Shown: in pieces, positions 59,303-64,000 of the stretch
How the letters are laid out: every line of letters begins with the position of its first letter
How positions within the stretch are numbered: the first letter of the stretch is position 1
Assembly: GCA_002399405.1 (NCBI GenBank)
Contig: DHDP01000002.1
Coordinates: 392,409 to 456,408, forward strand
Direction: 5' to 3'
Length of the DNA: 64,000 nt
Source: Treponema sp. UBA4873
GTDB lineage: Bacteria > Spirochaetota > Spirochaetia > Treponematales > Treponemataceae
Notes under the pieces: generated by a model
Told to the model about the DNA's origin: nothing
Databases searched by the model: none
Seen by the model: the letters and a program-made list of their open reading frames with translations, nothing else
Position numbers and translations under genes: made by a program

Positions 59303-60388
59303 TCAGCCGATGATTTTCCAGTGCTTGTCGACTTTATTAAGCAGCCCGCATCCGTCTTTCGTAACGAGCACGAGGTCTTCCACGCGGACGCCGAATTTTC
59401 CCGGCAGATATATTCCCGGTTCGATGGAGAATATCATTCCTTCCCGCGTTTCCGACGTGTTGGAACTGCTTACGTCTCCCGTTTCGTGATCGCTCTGCCC
59501 TATAAAGTGTCCGAGCCGGTGCGTAAAATATTCGCCGTAGCCCGCGTCGGAGATAATACTGCGCGCGGTGGCGTCTATGTCGCAGAAGCGCACTCCCGGT
59601 CTTATGATGCGTTCTGCCTCCTCGTTCGCTGTCCGGACAATATCGTGCAGCTTTGCGTACTCTGCGGGTGCGCGTCTGAAAAAGTTTGTCCGCGTCATGT
59701 CCGAACAGTACTGATTTTTTCTGCAGCCCATATCTATGAGCACGCAGTCTCCGTCCTTCACGGCCGTGTCGTCGGGCGAATGGTGCGGATCGGCCGCATT
59801 CGCACCGAATGAAACTATCGTTTCAAAACTCGGACACTCCGCGCCTTCCGCTTTGAACTGCGCTTCGATATATTCCGCGACTTCTTTTTCCGTGACGCCT
59901 TCCCTGATAAAGGCGAACCCCCGCTCGATGCATATGTCGTTTATGCGGGACGCTTCTTTCATAAGCGCCTGCTCCGCTGCGTCTTTGCATGCACGCGCGT
60001 CGTCGACACAGTCCGAGCCGAGAACGCAGCGGACGTTCTTATTATATCCGGCGAACGGTATGAGAAAGCGGGCCGGCCAGTTTTTGTCGATCCCGATCGT
60101 ACCGGATTGCGCGGTGCCGCCGGCGAGTATCCGCACCGCGTCGTCGCTGTCGGTGAACCAGTGTTCCCTGAAACCGGTATGCGGTATGTTGAACAGCTTA
60201 TTAACAAAAAGGCTGCCCGTCCCGTTTTGTTCAAGATAGAGCACGTACATGCGCTCGTACGGTTCGTTTCTGATGCCCGAAAGATACCAGATGCTTTGCG
60301 GATCGCTTATGATAAGCGCGTCGAGCTGCTTTTCCTTCATTGCGGCGCATACGCGTTTTATGCGGTTTTCATATACGGACGAATTCAT
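59303..60388 (-). CDS. M24 family Xaa-Pro peptidase
   Basis: A 361-aa metallopeptidase (PepP/PepQ type) that cleaves X-Pro bonds in peptides. The N-terminal creatinase-like domain (about 1-125; LDALIISDPQSIWYLSG) precedes the pita-bread catalytic domain with ligands in DMGCRKN, YCSDMTRTNFF, HRLGHFIGQSDHE and EPGIYLPGKFGVRVED. The start at 60388 has AGGGGAAA upstream; a promoter-like TTGAGT-17-TACACT (60413-60441) precedes it. It is located between the nag-hexokinase genes and the rhodanese genes. Confidence 0.9.
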   Translation of the reverse strand: MNSSVYENRIKRVCAAMKEKQLDALIISDPQSIWYLSGIRNEPYERMYVLYLEQNGTGSLFVNKLFNIPHTGFREHWFTDSDDAVRILAGGTAQSGTIGIDKNWPARFLIPFAGYNKNVRCVLGSDCVDDARACKDAAEQALMKEASRINDICIERGFAFIREGVTEKEVAEYIEAQFKAEGAECPSFETIVSFGANAADPHHSPDDTAVKDGDCVLIDMGCRKNQYCSDMTRTNFFRRAPAEYAKLHDIVRTANEEAERIIRPGVRFCDIDATARSIISDAGYGEYFTHRLGHFIGQSDHETGDVSSSNTSETREGMIFSIEPGIYLPGKFGVRVEDLVLVTKDGCGLLNKVDKHWKIIG

Positions 60389-60412
60389 TTTATTTCCCCT
60401 ATATATTGAGAA

Positions 60413-60441
60413 AGTGTAACGGGATTTTCGCGTAAACTCAA
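60413..60441 (-). promoter_or_regulatory. promoter of M24 peptidase gene
   Basis: On the - strand TTGAGT (60436-60441) and TACACT (60413-60418) are spaced by 17 nt, about 25 bp before the start codon at 60388. Confidence 0.55.
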
Positions 60442-60513
60442 TAAGAGCGGTTACGAACACACTTCACCGCAGGCGGCAGTGTAGTAAACCCTCCGTGCGA
60501 ATGGCAGATGACT

Positions 60514-61830
60514 TCACATCAGCGCGGCGGTAGCCGTACCGAGCGTTATGTCGTTTTCGATTTTAACAATTTCGTAATATCTGCGGTATGTGTTCGTAAG
60601 GATATCACGCATGTGATATTGAACCTTTTCGTACAAATCGTGCGTACGCCAGAACGTCGTGCCGTTGCAGACGATGCACACTGGTTCGGCGGGGACCGTT
60701 CCTTTCCCGCTTTTCAGAACTGAGGCGGAAAGAACGGAGGCGACGATGCGTGCCGTCCGTTCTATGAGCGTGTCGAGAAGAACGTACAGAATATTCCTGT
60801 CTTCCTCTGTCCCTTTCGAAAGAATTTTTCCGAACGGCGTTTCCTGATCGAACGGGGTGTAAAGGAACGTGTCGATGTCGGCGGGTGAAACGGAACCGGC
60901 TGCACGGAAACCACTGCGGAAATTTTCAGAGAACAGCCTGTCCGTGCACGCCTGCGACAGCATGCTGAATGCGACTTTTCCCAGGTATACGCCGGAGCAC
61001 ATTTTTTCAAGTATCGACGCGCCCGGTTTTACGGATCTGCTGTCCGCGTCCCTGTCGAATTCGCTCTGATACAGTCTGTCGTACATGCCGCATTCGCAGA
61101 TAACGATATGCCTGTCCGAATCGTCTCCCGCCGCTTTTTTAACGGGCGCGTATTCGATATACGCGTTGTTTATTCCCGTACCGAGAACGAATCCGACGTA
61201 CGAGCTGAACCGTTTTCCGGTTGTACAGTTTACCGTTCCCGCAAGGAGCGCGGCCATAGTGTCGTTCAGAAGCGTGATTTTTTCCGGCCTTTTCCAGCCG
61301 CGTCTCACGAGCGCTTCCGAAAGCGACTGCCCGACGTATGTGCCGACGGCCTCCTGTGCTTTTATTTCTTTCGAGAAAACAAGAATCTGTCCGTCGCCGT
61401 CTTTCGTTATCTGCATGGCGTATGAAAAACAGAATCCTATGCGCGGAGACATGTCTTTTAAATAATCGAGATTTTCGGCGAGCGAATCGTAAAATTCCTC
61501 TTTTGTTAATTCGCGTTCAAATCCCGGCATGGTCGTTTTTTTCAGATTCGATATTTCGAAGCTGCCGTCCGGGGCGAACGTGACGAGACACGACCTGAAA
61601 TTAGTGCCGCCTGCGTCGACGACGACGACCTTTCTTCCCGAAGGACATGCGTACGGAATGCTGCCGGGAGCGACTATCATCGGTTCTGAGGCGGAATACG
61701 GGGAACCGTCGCTTTCCGACGCAAGTCCCCGCTCCATATCGTAGAGCAGCGTGTCGTTTAATGATTCGACCGCCGGCTGAATAAATCCGTGTGCGGACAG
61801 GAACGCGGCGGTTTTTCCGTGCAGCTCCAT
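60514..61830 (-). CDS. hxk: eukaryote-type hexokinase
   Basis: A 438-aa hexokinase of the eukaryotic type, as known for treponemes, phosphorylating glucose or another hexose with ATP. Phosphate-1 motif VVVDAGGTNFRSCLV (about 67-81), LNDTMAALLAG with the catalytic Asp (about 190), and GFVLGTGINNAYIE (about 213). The small ROK-type bacterial glucokinase pattern is absent. The ATG at 61830 has GGAGG 8 nt upstream and is 3 bp after the nagB stop; a longer in-frame start would overlap nagB. It completes an amino-sugar and glucose entry operon. Confidence 0.92.
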   Translation of the reverse strand: MELHGKTAAFLSAHGFIQPAVESLNDTLLYDMERGLASESDGSPYSASEPMIVAPGSIPYACPSGRKVVVVDAGGTNFRSCLVTFAPDGSFEISNLKKTTMPGFERELTKEEFYDSLAENLDYLKDMSPRIGFCFSYAMQITKDGDGQILVFSKEIKAQEAVGTYVGQSLSEALVRRGWKRPEKITLLNDTMAALLAGTVNCTTGKRFSSYVGFVLGTGINNAYIEYAPVKKAAGDDSDRHIVICECGMYDRLYQSEFDRDADSRSVKPGASILEKMCSGVYLGKVAFSMLSQACTDRLFSENFRSGFRAAGSVSPADIDTFLYTPFDQETPFGKILSKGTEEDRNILYVLLDTLIERTARIVASVLSASVLKSGKGTVPAEPVCIVCNGTTFWRTHDLYEKVQYHMRDILTNTYRRYYEIVKIENDITLGTATAALM

Positions 61831-61832
61831 GA

Positions 61833-62657
61833 TCACACCTCCGCAAAGCACGATTCGAACGGATCTTTCATCGTTGCTTCGATGCCGCTGAAATATTTTA
61901 CCGTGCCCACTTTAAGCTCGTCTGTACACGCTTCGTCGCAGACGATGACGGTGTTGCGGTGCATCTGCAGAATCGTCACCGGCCACATCTGCGAGACCGA
62001 CTGTTCGACGGCGTGCGCGAGCGCCTCCGCCTTGTTGTGTCCGGTCATCATGATGACCACTTCCTTCGCGTCGGTAATTGTTCCGATTCCGACAGTCAGC
62101 GCCGTCTTCGGAACCTGATTCATGTCGTTGCTGAAAAAGCGTGAATTAACAATACGCGTGTCCTCCGTGAGCGTCTTTACGCGCGTGCGTGAAGTGAGCG
62201 ACGATCCCGGCTCGTTGAACGCGATATGCCCGTCGCATCCGGCCCCGCCGAGGAACAGATTGATTCCGCCTGCGGCAGTGATGGCGCGCTCGTACGACTC
62301 GCATTCCTCTTCGAGATTTTCCGCCGTTCCGTCGAGTATGTGAACGCTGCTTTTGTTAATATCGATTTTGTCGAAAAAATTGTGATTCATGAAATAATGG
62401 TAGCTCTGCGGATGGTCTGCCGGCAGCCCAACGTATTCGTCCATGTTGAATGTAGTGATGTTCCGGAACGACAGCGCCTTTTTCCGGTACAGATCGATGA
62501 GGCGGTTGTAAACGCCGAGCGGAGTGCTTCCCGTCGGCAGTCCGAGAACGAACTGTCTGCCGGGATTTTCCGTCCCGAATTTTTTTATTTTGCCCGCAAT
62601 GTAGTCGGCAGTCCATTTTGCGCAGTCGCTATAATCTTTCTTAATAATCAGTCTCAT
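61833..62657 (-). CDS. nagB: glucosamine-6-phosphate deaminase
   Basis: A 274-aa enzyme converting glucosamine 6-phosphate to fructose 6-phosphate and ammonia. LGLPTGSTPLGVY (about 38), MDEYVGLP (about 70) and GAGCDGHIAFNEPGSS (about 135, active-site Asp/His/Glu) are diagnostic. It follows nagA by 9 bp and precedes hexokinase by 2 bp in one operon. The length is normal. Confidence 0.96.
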   Translation of the reverse strand: MRLIIKKDYSDCAKWTADYIAGKIKKFGTENPGRQFVLGLPTGSTPLGVYNRLIDLYRKKALSFRNITTFNMDEYVGLPADHPQSYHYFMNHNFFDKIDINKSSVHILDGTAENLEEECESYERAITAAGGINLFLGGAGCDGHIAFNEPGSSLTSRTRVKTLTEDTRIVNSRFFSNDMNQVPKTALTVGIGTITDAKEVVIMMTGHNKAEALAHAVEQSVSQMWPVTILQMHRNTVIVCDEACTDELKVGTVKYFSGIEATMKDPFESCFAEV

Positions 62658-62666
62658 AAGTTTCTC

Positions 62667-63827
62667 CTATACGTTTCTTTTTATTTTTCCGTCGATAAGA
62701 ACGAGATGAAGCGCGAAGTCTTTGTCGAAAACGATGATGTCGCTATCATATCCCGGCGAAATAATTCCTTTGTGCACGTATTTCATGATGCGCGCAGGGT
62801 TCGCCGTGGCGAAACGGATTGCATCGGCGAGTGAAAAACCGAACGCCACCGTGTTCTGAATGGAACGTATCATCGTGAGCGCGGAACCGGCGATCACGTC
62901 GTCGGCTTTGCGGTGGAAGCATCCGCCTTCAAAGACCACTTCCTCGTTGTTCGCAAACAGCTGCCCGCCTTTCTGTTCAGTCGGCGTGAGCGCGTCCGTG
63001 ACGAGGACAATCTGTTCCGGCGTCTTATCGCGCTGAAGCAGCTTGAACAAATCGGGATGAACGTGGACGCCGTCCGCGATGATTTCGCACGACATTTCCG
63101 GGTGGATGAGGATCGCTCCGACAGCGCCGGGGTTCCGGTGATGCAGCTGGCTCATGGCGTTGAAGAAATGAGTCGAGTGGAGAATGCCCACCTGTACGCC
63201 TTCCTCCATGTTTCTGTATTCTGCGTTCGTATGTCCCGCCTGCAGCACGATTCCCTTGTCGATGCATGAAAGCGCAAGATCGCGCATACCCTTGAGCTCC
63301 GGCGCGACAGTCATGTTGACGATGTGTCCCCCGGAAGCTTCCCACAGTCTGTCCAGCAGACTGATATCGGGAAGTCTCACTGTTTCCGGACGCTGAACGC
63401 CGAGCTTAAACGGAGAGATGAACGGGCCTTCGAGGTGAATGCCCATAACGTGCGCGCCTTCCTCGTATCCCATCGCCGCAACAATTTCCCTGATGCAGTG
63501 AATCATTTCCTCTTCGGACGAAGGATACATTGTCGGATTGAAAGAGGTGACGCCGTACTGAGCGAGGTCTTTCGACATCTGCAGAATGGCTGCCGTCGTG
63601 CACACGTCTGTTCCGTGCCCCATGAATCCGTGGATGTGCGTGTCTATGAGTCCCGGCGCTATGTAATTTCCGTGAACGTCGATTATCTGAACGTCGGAAG
63701 AAAATTTTTTCTGGAGATAACGCTCTTCACTGAATACGTCTTTGATTTTTCCGCCGTCGATAAGAACGGCGCTTTTTTCTTCCGTTGAAATTCCGTTCAG
63801 CAGAATTCCATTATGCAGACAAATCAT
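62667..63827 (-). CDS. nagA: N-acetylglucosamine-6-phosphate deacetylase
   Basis: A 386-aa amidohydrolase removing acetate from N-acetylglucosamine 6-phosphate. Motifs: LIDTHIHGFMGHGTD, HLEGPFISPFKLG (metal Glu), GHTNAEY (His), STHFFNAMSQLHHR (His), ADGVHVHPDLF and VTDALTP with the catalytic Asp. The start at 63827 is preceded by GGAGG; upstream in-frame codons would add 28 unlikely residues. It is the first gene of nagA-nagB-hxk. Confidence 0.95.
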   Translation of the reverse strand: MICLHNGILLNGISTEEKSAVLIDGGKIKDVFSEERYLQKKFSSDVQIIDVHGNYIAPGLIDTHIHGFMGHGTDVCTTAAILQMSKDLAQYGVTSFNPTMYPSSEEEMIHCIREIVAAMGYEEGAHVMGIHLEGPFISPFKLGVQRPETVRLPDISLLDRLWEASGGHIVNMTVAPELKGMRDLALSCIDKGIVLQAGHTNAEYRNMEEGVQVGILHSTHFFNAMSQLHHRNPGAVGAILIHPEMSCEIIADGVHVHPDLFKLLQRDKTPEQIVLVTDALTPTEQKGGQLFANNEEVVFEGGCFHRKADDVIAGSALTMIRSIQNTVAFGFSLADAIRFATANPARIMKYVHKGIISPGYDSDIIVFDKDFALHLVLIDGKIKRNV

Positions 63828-63846
63828 TTTTCCTCCTGTAAAAGTC

Positions 63847-63911
63847 AACAAAGCTTCTCTTTGTTTTCGATATGAGACATTCATGATTGCGGCTCTACTG
63901 CCCGCAATCAT
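63847..63911 (-). repeat. two hairpins before nagA
   Basis: A perfect 7-bp stem AACAAAG/CTTTGTT (63847-63865) and a perfect 10-bp stem ATGATTGCGG/CCGCAATCAT (63883-63911) lie between the upstream gene and nagA. No U-run follows, so they are not simple terminators; mRNA stability or weak termination are options. Confidence 0.6.
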
Positions 63912-63919
63912 TCATTCTC

Positions 63920-64000
63920 CTATTCGAGTTTTCCGTCGTAATACAGAACATGCATCTCCGTAAGCCGTTTTTTGTGATCATCCCAGTTATGTACGAAGCG
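63920..64000 (-). CDS. 3' end of a gene cut by the window edge
   Basis: The last 26 codons and a TAG stop of a gene on the - strand. The visible protein tail contains FVHNWDDHKKRLTEMHVLYY. It cannot be named from this piece. It ends 93 bp before nagA on the same strand and may be upstream in the same operon. Confidence 0.55.
   Translation of the reverse strand, partial: RFVHNWDDHKKRLTEMHVLYYDGKLE

Noticed and set aside
1..64000. CRISPR arrays, tRNA or rRNA genes, prophage or insertion sequences
   Set aside because: No regular repeat-spacer pattern, no recognisable tRNA or rRNA sequence, and no transposase, integrase or phage gene was found.

Overview
The window looks like chromosomal DNA from an anaerobic, saccharolytic spirochaete of the Treponema type. 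The pointers are a eukaryote-type hexokinase like that of treponemes, an outer membrane implied by a TonB-dependent receptor and predicted beta-barrel proteins, Cys-rich lipoproteins with loose lipoboxes, a multi-subunit [FeFe]-hydrogenase, and fermentative PTS-based sugar uptake. Base composition is moderate (about 50-55% G+C by eye) and looks even throughout. I found no rRNA, tRNA, CRISPR array, prophage or insertion sequence. The genus assignment is inference.

Layout. 0.2-5.2 kb: a pentose/deoxysugar cluster (xylulokinase, DUF4867-like protein, FucI/AraA-family isomerase, LacI regulator). 5.2-8.0 kb: RNA methyltransferase, YfcE phosphodiesterase, cysteine synthase and an Rrf2 regulator. 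8.1-13.7 kb: a radical SAM protein, then a cobalamin riboswitch controlling a lipoprotein and a BtuB-like receptor, followed by an archaeal-type peptidyl-tRNA hydrolase. 13.8-18.5 kb: an unknown protein, proA-proB-proC and a DUF362/ferredoxin protein. 18.5-22.0 kb: a heterodimeric ABC exporter. 22.1-27.9 kb: fruR-fruK-fruA-HPr and, separately, ptsI. 28.0-31.7 kb: acyl-CoA synthetase, an NlpC/P60 envelope protein and a lipoprotein. 31.8-36.9 kb: an Hnd/Hyd-type [FeFe]-hydrogenase operon with an embedded HATPase gene. 37.3-38.3 kb: Hsp20 and a desulforedoxin-like miniprotein. 38.6-46.8 kb: a self-contained mannitol-type PTS operon with its own HPr, Enzyme I, dehydrogenase, sugar-phosphate kinase and PRD regulator. 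46.8-49.4 kb: GH9 glucanase and a DUF2007-like protein. 49.5-58.2 kb: SlyX, RluA, a 999-aa HExxH/propeller/barrel protein, M18 aminopeptidase, an unknown protein, TrpE and thymidine kinase. 58.2-64 kb: rhodanese plus a second Rrf2 regulator, an M24 peptidase, and nagA-nagB-hexokinase.

How it fits together. Sugars enter through PTS (fructose, a hexitol-like substrate) or as amino sugars or cellulose breakdown products. They pass through kinases and glycolysis, and surplus electrons leave through the hydrogenase. Cobalamin import is under riboswitch control.

The most interesting non-coding signals are these. (1) Several genes have a -10 box placed about 7 nt before the ATG and no Shine-Dalgarno, implying leaderless mRNAs (5189, 8150, 13776, 49506, possibly 29849). 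(2) Two intergenic arrays of consecutive hairpins share an identical hairpin core (about 35.06-35.15 and 59.12-59.21 kb). (3) Operators of matching 8-5-8 geometry lie on cysK and on the rhodanese/Rrf2 operon, both next to Rrf2 genes. (4) There is a -24/-12-like promoter in front of hsp20. (5) The -35 element between GH9 and slyX is palindromic and could be shared by both promoters.
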